Assembly (NCBI GenBank): GCA_907163375.1
Contig: CAJQUW010005288.1
Span: 62,001-126,000 of the forward strand
DNA length: 64,000 nt
Source: Prostheceraeus crozeri
Taxonomy: Eukaryota > Platyhelminthes > Polycladida > Euryleptidae
Reading direction: 5' to 3'
Shown here: positions 1 through 8,056 of the stretch, piece after piece
How positions within the stretch are numbered: position 1 is the stretch's first letter
Layout: each line of letters starts with the position of its first letter
Made by a program: the position numbers and the translations under genes
The notes under the pieces: model-generated
Databases searched by the model: none
What the model was told of the DNA's origin: nothing
What the model saw: the letters and a program-made list of their open reading frames with translations, nothing else

Positions 1-78
1 AAGGCATTCAACAGTGGTAATACTTCCATCATGAAGAATAAAAATCAGAAAGCTTATGAGTTTACTATCTATCATTAG

Positions 79-1176
79 AGTGGGAGACAGTTCCTCCGCT
101 TTCATTCTTTTACTAAAGGTCTTACGCTGAGGTTGGATAGTGAATTCTATCCACATCTTGGTTTTGGTCATGGACTACATCTAACGTCAATTGCTACTGC
201 AAATGTTAAAAAAGTTTATTCAACTCGAATCAACAAATTTCATTATAGATTTAAAATATTTGATGAAGATGTTGTAGAATGCGAAGAACGCATCATTTTG
301 AAAAAGCGTGGTGTTCAACCTTTATCACTTATTGAGTTAGTAAAACGATGGAATGAGACTGTGGGTAAGAAGTATGGAGAGAAAATTATGGCGGACAAAA
401 ATAAGTTGGTTATTCAGAAATATAATGACAAACTTACAGTTTATTTCTCTCCAACCTTGCGTCATTTTGTAAGACATTATACGCCTATTATAGGAAGCGG
501 TGTGGTGTATGGTTCTCATGAATATCACACTAAAGCTGATTCAGTTAATGATGAATGGTGGGTGGACATCTATGGCGATCGCATCAAGAAAATTTACCAG
601 TCTTATGAAGAATCTAAAGTTGCTATCAATATAATGCCGCGTCTATATCATACAGTTGAAAGCTTCATTCATGTAGTAAATCCTTATATACAACAGAAGT
701 TGAAGCATGTGATGAAAAGTAAATATGATGTAAAGACACACCACATTTCGTTTTCAATTGAAAAACAACGCGTTGTTCTGAAACTGGGTGATGACATTCA
801 ATGTCAATTGAGTAAAAATTTGAAAAAACTCTTTGGCTTTTCAATGCTACAAACTGTGTTTGCTGCTGCGCATACGATTGGTATAGAAACACCAATGACA
901 CTTGATAAACATGAACAACACCTTTACATTCAAAGTGATTTGATTTTACCTATTTCTGTTGGCGAGAAAAAAGAATACATTTTACGTGATTTCATTCATG
1001 ATAAAGACGCTTCATATGGAATAGTCGAGAAGATGTTTGAATCTATTTTCTATCATCCCGTCGTCAAACAAACTATACCCTCTATTGCTATCAAAATTAC
1101 CAATGGTTTACAAGAGTGTATCCATGTGAAAGATACTAAATCCCTCGTAACTTTAGTGTTTCGGAAAACAAAGTGA
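79..1176 (+). CDS. Polinton/adintovirus-type late (virion-associated) protein, 5' incomplete
   Basis: This is an open frame of about 365 codons ending in TGA. The frame is also open from base 1 except for one TAG at 76-78, so the true 5' end is either broken there or lies across a splice. The nearest listed start (133) is TTG, and coding similarity seems to begin before it, so that start is not trusted. The protein is a single soluble domain without signal peptide or membrane segment. Its repeated beta-strand texture, with an LGF and a LFGF motif, resembles by memory the structural proteins carried by Polintons in invertebrates. The link is strengthened by the convergent PolB gene 180 bp away. 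A poly(A) signal AATAAA sits at 1200-1205. Function in a particle (minor capsid or penton-like) is inferred, not seen. Confidence 0.5.
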   Translation, partial: SGRQFLRFHSFTKGLTLRLDSEFYPHLGFGHGLHLTSIATANVKKVYSTRINKFHYRFKIFDEDVVECEERIILKKRGVQPLSLIELVKRWNETVGKKYGEKIMADKNKLVIQKYNDKLTVYFSPTLRHFVRHYTPIIGSGVVYGSHEYHTKADSVNDEWWVDIYGDRIKKIYQSYEESKVAINIMPRLYHTVESFIHVVNPYIQQKLKHVMKSKYDVKTHHISFSIEKQRVVLKLGDDIQCQLSKNLKKLFGFSMLQTVFAAAHTIGIETPMTLDKHEQHLYIQSDLILPISVGEKKEYILRDFIHDKDASYGIVEKMFESIFYHPVVKQTIPSIAIKITNGLQECIHVKDTKSLVTLVFRKTK

Positions 1177-1191
1177 AGTCATTGTGATATG

Positions 1192-1205
1192 TTTATTGAA
1201 ATAAA
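1192..1205. terminator. Overlapping bidirectional poly(A) signals between convergent genes
   Basis: The plus strand reads AATAAA at 1200-1205, just after the stop at 1176. The minus strand reads AATAAA at 1197-1192, downstream of the polymerase stop at 1356. The two hexamers are separated by only two bases, so one 14-bp element can end both convergent transcripts. Such packing is common in compact viral genomes and rare in gene-poor host DNA. Confidence 0.6.
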
Positions 1206-1355
1206 AATATGTATATGAAAAAGTCTTTTCACAGATATAGGGGGAATGGGCTGACTGTAGGCATATATTCACAAGGAAGAAACGATCTCATACGATACAT
1301 AAAACAACCATGTATATCTACAAAAAGCAACATCAAAATACTGAGTTAAAGTTGA

Positions 1356-4300
1356 TTATGTCAATACATCTCCTGAATGTGGTAGCGTGAGTTTTATTCT
1401 TTTGGGTGGAGGTATGTTTGTGTCAGGATGTCCATGTGGAAGAGATGTGTTATGTCCTATCCAACACCTCTTATCCTCCCATGCTGAAAGTGCTCGTTTC
1501 TTGAACGTGTACGTTTTCACAGTATGAACTTGAGATTTTAAGATTGTCATATTGACAAACGTTATAGTTTTATTTTTATAGGCCTTCTTATAGGACCGAT
1601 GTTTCATTTTATGAACAATGGATTTTGATATACCTTTAGCACGCTTAATACTATCTGCACATTCTTTTAGTTTCATGGAATACATTTTAGGACGGAGGAG
1701 AATCATTTCATCTATTTCCTTTCCTGCTGTTTCATCCTTAAAACAACCAAGTTTGGCTTTATTCTGTATGGAATAGAGTGGATGAGTGGGATTGTAGTTA
1801 GATTTATCGAAATATTTTTCTAATGACTTACCTACTTCATTAAAATTTAAATCTTTTTGAGTGGTAATTCCTAAAAAGAAACTATCTGTATCACCACCCA
1901 GCAAGCGAACCTCTTTTACGAGAGGGCATGGTTTTAATATTTTGTAGAAGAGTTGATACATTTCAAGCTTGGAATAATCTAAAACGGCTTGCCCAATATA
2001 GATGGGTTTGCACAACTCAACTTCTGATTTAATCATTTTAACACCTACAAGATCCTCATCGATGATGTCTCTATCAATGAAAAGAGGTGATGAGGTCAAT
2101 TTGTGATATTTTTGTTCATCAACGACTAGTTTGTAATTCATACGTTTTCTAACATCCTCCATGGTCTTTCCGAATAGACTATTATTCTTATATTTATAAA
2201 AATCCTTTTCAAAATTATTTTGGGCGAGTGCACGTTTTTGACTGTTACTATCTATGTAGGGTTTGAGGAAGGCTTTCTGTCTAAATTTGATAATGCGGTG
2301 AACTGACTTTAGAAGCATGCCCATTTCTAAATAGAATTTTAATATGCAGAAGTGTACGAGATAATTTTTCTTATCATATTGGGTGAGTAAAAGTTTGCGG
2401 CATGGTTTGTACCTTGGCTGTCCACACTCTGTTAAGTTATTATGAAATTGTGACATGAATGGTGAAAACATATCTTCAGTCACTTCGCCAGATTCAGGTG
2501 CGAGTGGGAAATCAGCAGTTTTATTTTTAATACTATTTGGATAAATCAAATCCACTTCAAAATAATATCCCCAATCACCTTCATCTGGAATATTCAGTAT
2601 GTTTGAAGGGTTGGAGTAATACTCAAGCTCATTTTGATTTAACCAACTAAACTCGGAATGAGGTAGTGGTTTAGACAGTGAACTGCCATATAAATTATTT
2701 TGGTCATAGTACTTTAGGTGGATATGATCATCACCTACTGTTTCAGATTTTATATGATGTTTATTTACAAATGTGAGACCACCGCGTATTCCGCGCTCAA
2801 ATATATTATACATCTCCGGGTCTTGTAAGAGATGAATGGTCTCACCAGTCATTTTAAAGGCTGATTTAAAGGACATGGCTGGTAGACTGACAAAGTGGAT
2901 AGGATCTAATTTGTCTTCTTCTAATGCCACTCGTCGAAACTCCTGAAAGACATCAGCCAGCAAAATGACATCTAATTCTAAGTAAGCGATCATATAATCG
3001 CCAAACGTTTTACAATTAAATTTTAACCATGCCTCTTGAGCATGTTCATAGTCCTCTACTGGACAATCTTCACCCGTCAAATCGTTTTTGAATTTGTCAA
3101 TGGAAGGAAGGGTTGTTTCATTTAGTTTAGACATTGAGCTAAAATACGCATAAGGAAAGACTCCTTTGCGAGTGATTATTTCATCCGTTAAGTTTGGATA
3201 GTGTTTCTTCAAAGTTTGACTATGGGGAAGAAACTTGAGATTACGAACGAGAGAAGCTAGTGACGCTGACATGAATTGAAATGAATCTAAAAATTTTATT
3301 TCGAAGAAGACTGTCTTATTTTCTTTAGTTTTATCTACTGGTACTTTTGCTGTCATTGCCATGAATTTTTCTCTCGTTTGTGCTATTACATTAAACTGCC
3401 ACGATTTCATCTGGCTCAACCCTCCTTTTATGAGCATATGACTGTCATAGCCCTTAAAGTTATGAAAAATGACGGGTAGTACACGACGTCTCAACCTAAG
3501 TGAAAAGTTACATTTGGAGCAGAGTGCGTTTCTAAATTTACCAGTGATGTGATCATGATCACGCACTTTCTTAATTTTATCGTCATCAAACGTTTTATGA
3601 CATTTAGGACAGGATGTGCAACTTTCAAATTTTTGTTTGTCTTCATCTGACATATGTAGTGACTTACGCTGCAATTGGGAATCATATGATTGTTGAAATT
3701 TTGCAGCTTTATCGAGAAATTCTAGAAATTTTGAAATGCAATCTTCACCTTGCCAAGTATGCATTTTGTTTTGTCTATTCCTAAAGTGGTCATGCCATAC
3801 TTCATAGCAGGATATGGCTGCTGGCTTGTGGATGATATCATCAATGTAGCATTCTATGTCTGCGTAAATGACACGCAGGGGACTTAATTCGTCACCATTA
3901 TCCCTATGTGAAAATATTTTATCTTTGGGCATGCGTTCCATTTGTAATTTACCTCGCTTGCACCATTCATAGTGAGTTTCAAATTTATCTTTACTCCAAA
4001 ATGAGCGGATGCAGCGGTCGCATACAAAATGTTCACCTCTTTTAGAGTGCCCCAAGTGAGTGTACAAGCGAGAGATTTTGGGAATACCACAGTAGTGCCA
4101 TTCCTCGCTATCATCTTGTTTTACTAATAAGAGGTTGACTACACGTTCATAACAAGTTGAACGTGAATTATAGCGGGCACCCTTCAACCCCTTCTCCCAC
4201 ACGTGAACGACAATTTTAATCTTATTATGTTTTTCGAACGTTTCTACATCTTTGATTTTCATGTTGTTACTATCACAACCTTCAAAGTCTAGTTCATCCT

Positions 4301-5156
4301 CCCACTGTCTATAGCTATAGGTGCGATCTCGATGCGCGTTGATATCATTATAGTGAAGGATGGATAGGACTGCATATTTGAAACACTGTGATTTACAATC
4401 AACATTGATGACAGCTTTCTTATTATACAACGTTTTTGGAAGTTTAAATGTGCCTCGAGCTGCATGACTTTCTAATAGGGAAATTTTGAATATGGCTGAG
4501 TCCACACCATCAAAAATGAGAGCGCTGTCGCGTTGATTGAATTTATCTACATTTGATTTTAAACATTGAATGTGAAAATTTAGCCAAGACTCGCAGTCTA
4601 CAACTTCGGTTGCGGAAGAGGAAGGAATATGAAACTGTATTCTCTCCGTCACTTGACCCGTTTGAAAATCTATTTTAATATATTTTAGTTTAAGGTAGAT
4701 GAGCGCCTTCATTCTAAAATTGTCTAAATTATTGAAGAGCGCTTCGATAATGTTAGAATTTTGAAGGAGCCACTCAGGAAAATCTACAATTTGAGTATTG
4801 GACTCCATGCAGTAGTCGCGTACTAAATTATTATGTGAAACATTAATGAGGGAGATGGTAGAGGTACCGTTGGTGTAGTGATCATTTGCATGCGTGTGTT
4901 GAAGTCTGTGCGAAGATCGCTGAAAGTGACTATCAAAAGAAAGAGGGCACAAATCGCAAGGAAAGGAGATGTCATCGTCAGAATCAACTTCACCTCCGGA
5001 GATTGACACCGCTTTGCGTTGACACACACGTTGTTTGATGTGTCGAAGGAGACTGTGCTTCCTTGTAAACATATGTCCGCAGTCGGCACATTCCCACTCG
5101 TTGCCTTGCCGCGAGAGTCCTGAGCTGGAACTCACATCACCTGAAAGAGAAATCAT
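1356..5156 (-). CDS. PolB: Protein-primed family-B DNA polymerase (Polinton/adintovirus type)
   Basis: The frame is uninterrupted for about 1,270 codons. The first ATG is at 5156; an upstream in-frame TTG (5174) is not a likely animal start. Numbering from that TTG, residues 29-51 and 73-93 look like C2HC/C2H2 zinc fingers. The 3'-5' exonuclease motifs are ADIEC (about 438), NFKGYD (about 572) and a Y-x-x-x-D block (about 730). A Cys/His cluster at 519-555 (SCPKCH, DHDHITGKFRNALCSKC) is typical of the Polinton/bidnavirus group. Polymerase motif A is YDQNNLYG (823), motif B is NNSLFGK (997) and motif C is GDTD (1094). All catalytic motifs are present and there is no frameshift, so the gene is either young or under selection. 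It would copy linear DNA from a terminal protein primer. I see no integrase, ATPase or major capsid gene in the window. They may lie left of base 1. Confidence 0.93.
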   Translation of the reverse strand: MISLSGDVSSSSGLSRQGNEWECADCGHMFTRKHSLLRHIKQRVCQRKAVSISGGEVDSDDDISFPCDLCPLSFDSHFQRSSHRLQHTHANDHYTNGTSTISLINVSHNNLVRDYCMESNTQIVDFPEWLLQNSNIIEALFNNLDNFRMKALIYLKLKYIKIDFQTGQVTERIQFHIPSSSATEVVDCESWLNFHIQCLKSNVDKFNQRDSALIFDGVDSAIFKISLLESHAARGTFKLPKTLYNKKAVINVDCKSQCFKYAVLSILHYNDINAHRDRTYSYRQWEDELDFEGCDSNNMKIKDVETFEKHNKIKIVVHVWEKGLKGARYNSRSTCYERVVNLLLVKQDDSEEWHYCGIPKISRLYTHLGHSKRGEHFVCDRCIRSFWSKDKFETHYEWCKRGKLQMERMPKDKIFSHRDNGDELSPLRVIYADIECYIDDIIHKPAAISCYEVWHDHFRNRQNKMHTWQGEDCISKFLEFLDKAAKFQQSYDSQLQRKSLHMSDEDKQKFESCTSCPKCHKTFDDDKIKKVRDHDHITGKFRNALCSKCNFSLRLRRRVLPVIFHNFKGYDSHMLIKGGLSQMKSWQFNVIAQTREKFMAMTAKVPVDKTKENKTVFFEIKFLDSFQFMSASLASLVRNLKFLPHSQTLKKHYPNLTDEIITRKGVFPYAYFSSMSKLNETTLPSIDKFKNDLTGEDCPVEDYEHAQEAWLKFNCKTFGDYMIAYLELDVILLADVFQEFRRVALEEDKLDPIHFVSLPAMSFKSAFKMTGETIHLLQDPEMYNIFERGIRGGLTFVNKHHIKSETVGDDHIHLKYYDQNNLYGSSLSKPLPHSEFSWLNQNELEYYSNPSNILNIPDEGDWGYYFEVDLIYPNSIKNKTADFPLAPESGEVTEDMFSPFMSQFHNNLTECGQPRYKPCRKLLLTQYDKKNYLVHFCILKFYLEMGMLLKSVHRIIKFRQKAFLKPYIDSNSQKRALAQNNFEKDFYKYKNNSLFGKTMEDVRKRMNYKLVVDEQKYHKLTSSPLFIDRDIIDEDLVGVKMIKSEVELCKPIYIGQAVLDYSKLEMYQLFYKILKPCPLVKEVRLLGGDTDSFFLGITTQKDLNFNEVGKSLEKYFDKSNYNPTHPLYSIQNKAKLGCFKDETAGKEIDEMILLRPKMYSMKLKECADSIKRAKGISKSIVHKMKHRSYKKAYKNKTITFVNMTILKSQVHTVKTYTFKKRALSAWEDKRCWIGHNTSLPHGHPDTNIPPPKRIKLTLPHSGDVLT

Positions 5157-5166
5157 TCTTTCATCT

Positions 5167-5325
5167 CTGTTCAAGCCTCAGTGTAGTGTTACAACCTACC
5201 TTGACTCAATAACTCTAAACTTTCCTCGAGAAGAGAGGGCGTTGGTGATGAAGTTGATGCCTGAAATTGAGGAAGATGCTATTAGTCACACGTTTGAGGG
5301 AGATGAGAGGAAATTTTCAACTTAC
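5167..5325 (-). other. Candidate intron in the polymerase 5' leader
   Basis: On the minus strand there is a strong donor, AATG|GTAAGTT, at 5325 and a possible acceptor ending GAACAG at 5167. Removing the 159 nt would join a leader to the polymerase ATG at 5156. The acceptor has a poor pyrimidine tract and the joined leader contains short out-of-frame ATGs, so this is tentative. Confidence 0.25.
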
Positions 5326-5459
5326 CATTTCAACGAAATCAAGTTTAAGGTTGATACTTCTACAAGATAGAGACTTCACTCAAATAATAGTCAAAGAGAG
5401 AGATCGTGCGTTCGTCACTTGTATGATTCACAGATTAAATGAAATGACCTGAATGTCAC

Positions 5460-5530
5460 TTTGCTTATATACTTTCATCCTCTTCATTCATTGGATGTTC
5501 ATTCTGATTGGCTGCTTGTGTATACTTAAG
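5460..5530. promoter_or_regulatory. Divergent promoter region for PolB and the 145-aa gene
   Basis: A minus-strand TATA box (TATATAAG) lies at 5471-5464 upstream of the polymerase. On the plus strand a TATA-like GTATACTT at 5519-5526 sits about 60 nt before the ATG at 5585. Two ATTGG (inverted CCAAT) pentamers occur at about 5491 and 5505, between the two TATA elements. The arrangement fits two transcripts running outward from a shared 70-bp core. Confidence 0.5.
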
Positions 5531-5584
5531 AATTAGAAAAATGTTAAAGTTATCATTATTCAAAGTCAGCATTTCAAAGACAAC

Positions 5585-6022
5585 ATGACAAGTCCTCCAA
5601 CAACACCAAATACCGCATTGGAGTTCTCCTCTCCATATACATCAGCAAAGGTGCTCGTTACACCAAATGCACCAAGAAAGGCGAAGGTGGAGAAGACATA
5701 CAATCTCGACAATATACGAAAGTTATCATTATCGGAGGAGGATGAAGAGGAGTTGCCCGACCTAACAGGCATACGGTGGAAATATTTACAATATGATGCC
5801 GAAGGGGTGATGGAGATGACCAGCAAGTCGCACTTGCATCAAATATGGGAGTGGTACACCCCTAACTCCCAACCGCGAACCGTGGCGGAGTGGGCGTACA
5901 TTGAGAAAGTGAGGGACGCTGCAGAAGAACGTTTAAAGCAGCTCAACTGTTTTTGTAATCTATGTGAAGCCAGACTCTGGGACGATATTGACGATGAAGA
6001 CCTTTTGAAATACATGCCATAA
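5585..6022 (+). CDS. Small acidic protein with C-terminal CXCXXC motif (oncoid-like candidate)
   Basis: The ORF is 145 codons and starts at the first ATG after the divergent promoter. A poly(A) signal AATAAA overlaps the stop at about 6020-6025, so it looks like a complete short gene. The N-terminal 40 residues are Thr/Pro-rich, followed by an acidic run (EEDEEEL, about 51-57). The C-terminus carries CFCNLC at 122-127 and an acidic WDDIDDEDLL tail. CXCXXC is the signature of small-t-like and other small-DNA-virus regulatory proteins, and adintoviruses are reported to carry such 'oncoid' genes next to PolB. I see no LXCXE Rb-binding motif. Assignment rests on position and this motif only. Cellular role is not determinable from sequence. 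Confidence 0.55.
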   Translation: MTSPPTTPNTALEFSSPYTSAKVLVTPNAPRKAKVEKTYNLDNIRKLSLSEEDEEELPDLTGIRWKYLQYDAEGVMEMTSKSHLHQIWEWYTPNSQPRTVAEWAYIEKVRDAAEERLKQLNCFCNLCEARLWDDIDDEDLLKYMP

Positions 6023-6085
6023 TAAATGTTTATTTCGTATTATCTTTGCTTTCATACTGACTTACTTGAATGGGGTTTTAGTGAA

Positions 6086-6482
6086 TAATTTAACCATAAA
6101 TACTTTTTCATTTGGAAATAGTAGCACGCTTAGTCTAACTTGTAAATCTAAAAACATTTCATATGGACGATGATGGTAGATAAAATAGTGTCAAATAAAT
6201 TAAGATAGCTTACACTTCTGATACAGGGATAGCAATCGACTGCGATCCATGTGTAAAGAGCTTGTTAGACTATGGATGGGCTTAAGTGGATGATTTAACC
6301 ATGTATACTTTTTCATTTGGAAATAGTAGCACGCTTAGTCTAACTTGTAAATCTAAAAACATTTCATATGGACGATGATGGTAGATAAAATAGTGTCAAA
6401 TAAATTAAGATAGCTTACACTTCTGATACAGGGATAGCAATCGACTGCGATCCATGTGTAAAGAGCTTGTTAGACTACGGAA
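6086..6482. repeat. Two-copy direct tandem repeat, period about 205 bp
   Basis: Copy one (about 6089-6277) and copy two (about 6294-6482) are nearly identical over about 188 bp, with a 16-bp non-repeated spacer. Both contain the 20-mer at 6224-6243 and 6429-6448 (CAGGGATAGC... then AATCGACTGC). That 20-mer recurs a third time at 7320-7339, beside the small genes. No coding frame is visible. The repeat is noncoding intergenic DNA between the plus-strand 145-aa gene and the minus-strand gene cluster. Confidence 0.8.
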
Positions 6483-6819
6483 GAGAGAAGTGTGTTATGT
6501 TGCGTGTGGCGCGTGAGTGTCCTCCCATTTCATTCCATTCATCAATTCGTCTCATTGATAGAGACAGGTAGAACTCATGGTTCTCATAACGTATGCAATG
6601 GAAAGTTTTAGGCAACCTTCGACAGTTGGCTAAATGTCGCCCTGGCGCGAATGCATACTACGTTGAGACAGAGGCAATCACTTGCAAACATGACGCAGAG
6701 AGGTTTAACAAGATTGACCATTGCCGAATGTCCCTTGCGGTATACATAGCTACGGGTTTCACCGCCGCCCTTTACAGGAACGCCCGTCGAAAGGAAGTAT
6801 TACACCGAACTGCATTTGC

Positions 6820-6967
6820 AACGTTCAAGTTGACTGATAGCAGATTCAACTTAATGATAGTATTCGCCAGTCCGAAGACTGCCCAGGGCAAACCGCGAGG
6901 AGGTTCTATCATGTCTTGCCCCATGGTGGCCCTTAAGAGAGCCGATGGTTCGTTCTCGGGAGTAACA
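6820..6967 (-). repeat. 3' module copy 1 with histone-type 3' end signal
   Basis: This is the first of three nearly identical ~145 bp modules (also 7342-7488 and 7818-7962). Read on the minus strand it follows the stop of the 84-aa gene by a few bases. It contains GGCTCTCTTAAGGGCC (6943-6928), a 6-bp stem with loop CTTA, then ACCA, five bases, and CAAGACAT (6918-6911). The stem length, loop length, ACCA trailer and a purine element about 5 nt further match the layout of sea-urchin histone mRNA 3' ends. About 85 bp beyond the signal are also conserved. Confidence 0.65.
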
Positions 6968-6973
6968 AGATGA

Positions 6974-7228
6974 CTATTGGCTTGAATAGTCAATGGGTAT
7001 GACGGTTAGGTTGTCATAGACCCTATACCGCCTAAGCCGTGGTGGTGCATCTGGCACCTTTCGGATGCGAGTGGTATTTGGAGTCCACACCTCATCCGTC
7101 CAAACGATCCTCTTGATCTTCCCCTTCTTCTCATCCTCCTCATCCCACTCGTCGAGGATGATGAGGTCGGGAATGCCGTTGTCTTCATCGGTGAAGACGG
7201 GAATGTTGTCGGTAGATGTCGCTTCCAT
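6974..7228 (-). CDS. 84-aa acidic protein, unknown function
   Basis: The ORF has ATG at 7228 and TAG at 6974. A consensus TATATAAG box lies on the minus strand at about 7276-7269, about 45 nt upstream of the ATG, giving a very short leader. The N-terminal half is acidic (TDEDNG, DEWDEEDEKK) and the C-terminal half basic (RIRKVPDAPPRLRRYRVYD). No known domain, signal peptide or membrane segment is visible. The stop lies about 30 nt before the stem-loop of module copy 1, the spacing seen in histone mRNAs. It is intronless and compact, like the 88-aa neighbour. I do not recognise the family. Confidence 0.55.
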   Translation of the reverse strand: MEATSTDNIPVFTDEDNGIPDLIILDEWDEEDEKKGKIKRIVWTDEVWTPNTTRIRKVPDAPPRLRRYRVYDNLTVIPIDYSSQ

Positions 7229-7261
7229 CGTGACTTCAAATTGAATGAGAAGCGCTACAAT

Positions 7262-7283
7262 CTTCTGGCTTATATAGGGTTTT
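7262..7283 (-). promoter_or_regulatory. TATA box of the 84-aa gene
   Basis: The minus strand reads CCCTATATAAGCCAG here, a textbook TATA element. With initiation about 30 nt downstream, transcription would start within about 15 nt of the ATG at 7228. Confidence 0.55.
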
Positions 7284-7341
7284 CAACAATGAATTGCTCA
7301 ACAGCGAATCAGAATGCTTCAGGGATAGCAATCGACTGCAT

Positions 7342-7488
7342 AATGTTCAAGTTGACTGATAGCAGATTCAACTTAATGATAGTATTCGCCAGTCCGAAGA
7401 CTGCCCAGGGCAAACCGCGAGGAGGTTCTATCATGTCTTGCCCCATGGTGGCCCTTAAGAGAGCCGATGGTTCGTTCTCGGGAGTCGT
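7342..7488 (-). repeat. 3' module copy 2 with histone-type 3' end signal
   Basis: This copy is essentially identical to copy 1. The minus-strand stem-loop GGCTCTCTTAAGGGCC is at 7465-7450, followed by ACCA and CAAGACAT. It begins about 5 nt after the stop of the 88-aa gene, so the stem starts about 28 nt after that stop. On the other side it abuts the 20-mer shared with the 6.1-6.5 kb tandem repeat. Confidence 0.65.
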
Positions 7489-7492
7489 CATC

Positions 7493-7759
7493 CTACAGCC
7501 TACCAATTCTGCTGAGAGAGTCAAAGACTCTCTCTTTGGTAGCACTGTCGACTTCCACACTAACTGGCATGTGAGTATAGAGTGGAATGTAGCGCCATTC
7601 CGTTGGATTGACAGCAGTTGCTGTCATCGGATTGCCAATCCGAGCAAGATTGTTGTGGACTCTGTCTTGCTCCTCTAGCCTGACAAACTCCTCAAATAAA
7701 TTTCGCGGCCTTAACTGCGGTCCGCGAGGAGAGCTGACTTGACTGTTCGGCGTCTGCAT
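7493..7759 (-). CDS. 88-aa protein, unknown function
   Basis: The ORF has ATG at 7759 and TAG at 7493. A TATATAAA box on the minus strand (about 7798-7791) is about 35 nt upstream. Residues 20-40 could form an amphipathic helix (LFEEFVRLEEQDRVHNNL), and the C-terminus is a second short helix-like stretch. No domain is recognised, and there is no signal peptide or membrane segment. Gene organisation (TATA, minimal leader, intronless, stem-loop 28 nt after the stop) copies that of the 84-aa gene although the proteins are unrelated in sequence. Confidence 0.55.
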   Translation of the reverse strand: MQTPNSQVSSPRGPQLRPRNLFEEFVRLEEQDRVHNNLARIGNPMTATAVNPTEWRYIPLYTHMPVSVEVDSATKERVFDSLSRIGRL

Positions 7760-7784
7760 GATTGAAATGAAATGAAATGAGAGG

Positions 7785-7805
7785 CAGTGGTTTATATACC
7801 CCTCT
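7785..7805 (-). promoter_or_regulatory. TATA box of the 88-aa gene
   Basis: The minus strand reads GAGGGGTATATAAACCACTG across this site. It sits between the end of 3' module copy 3 and the ATG at 7759, leaving space for only a few bases of untranslated leader. Confidence 0.55.
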
Positions 7806-7817
7806 AACGCGACGCAA

Positions 7818-7962
7818 CGTTCAAGTTGACTGATAGCAGATTCAACTTAATGATAGTATTCGCCAGTCCGAAGACTGCCCAGGGCAAACCGCGTGGAGGT
7901 TCTATCATGTCTTGCCCCTAGGTGGCCCTTAAGAGAGCCGATGGTTCGTTCTCGGGAGTAAA
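7818..7962 (-). repeat. 3' module copy 3 with histone-type 3' end signal
   Basis: This is the third copy, downstream of the 411-aa gene. The stem-loop is at 7939-7924. The trailer is ACCTAGGGG instead of ACCATGGGG, and one further base differs (GCGTGG for GCGAGG). The minus strand then reaches the promoter of the next gene within 20 bp. Confidence 0.6.
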
Positions 7963-7991
7963 TTGATGGGGTGGTGAAGGCAGGCAAAGAT

Positions 7992-8052
7992 CTGCAATGA
8001 AAATGATATGTATTAGAATAGGATATACTATCTTATTTACTTTTTCACTTAC
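7992..8052 (-). other. Candidate 61-nt intron in the 3' UTR of the 411-aa gene
   Basis: On the minus strand the stop TAA (8059-8057) is followed four bases later by donor CTTG|GTAAGTG (8052). A branch-like TTCTAATAC and an acceptor TTTTCATTGCAG end at 7992. All three splice signals are near consensus. If spliced, the stem-loop of module copy 3 comes to lie about 56 nt after the stop instead of 117, within the range used by histone mRNAs. Confidence 0.45.
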
Positions 8053-8056
8053 CAAG

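Noticed and set aside
5035-5452. Plus-strand frames opposite the polymerase N-terminus and leader
   Set aside because: They overlap the zinc-finger region antisense and the divergent promoter. No supporting signal.
6593-6973. Plus-strand 126-aa frame across 3' module copy 1
   Set aside because: Its second half lies in the repeated module, which gives the same frame at 7241-7678 and has a better explanation as a 3' end on the other strand. There is no promoter or poly(A) signal. The unique part 6593-6820 remains unexplained.
7309-7560. Minus-strand frame crossing 3' module copy 2 (and 6772-6993 over copy 1)
   Set aside because: These frames are created by the repeated module itself and overlap the real gene ends and stem-loops.
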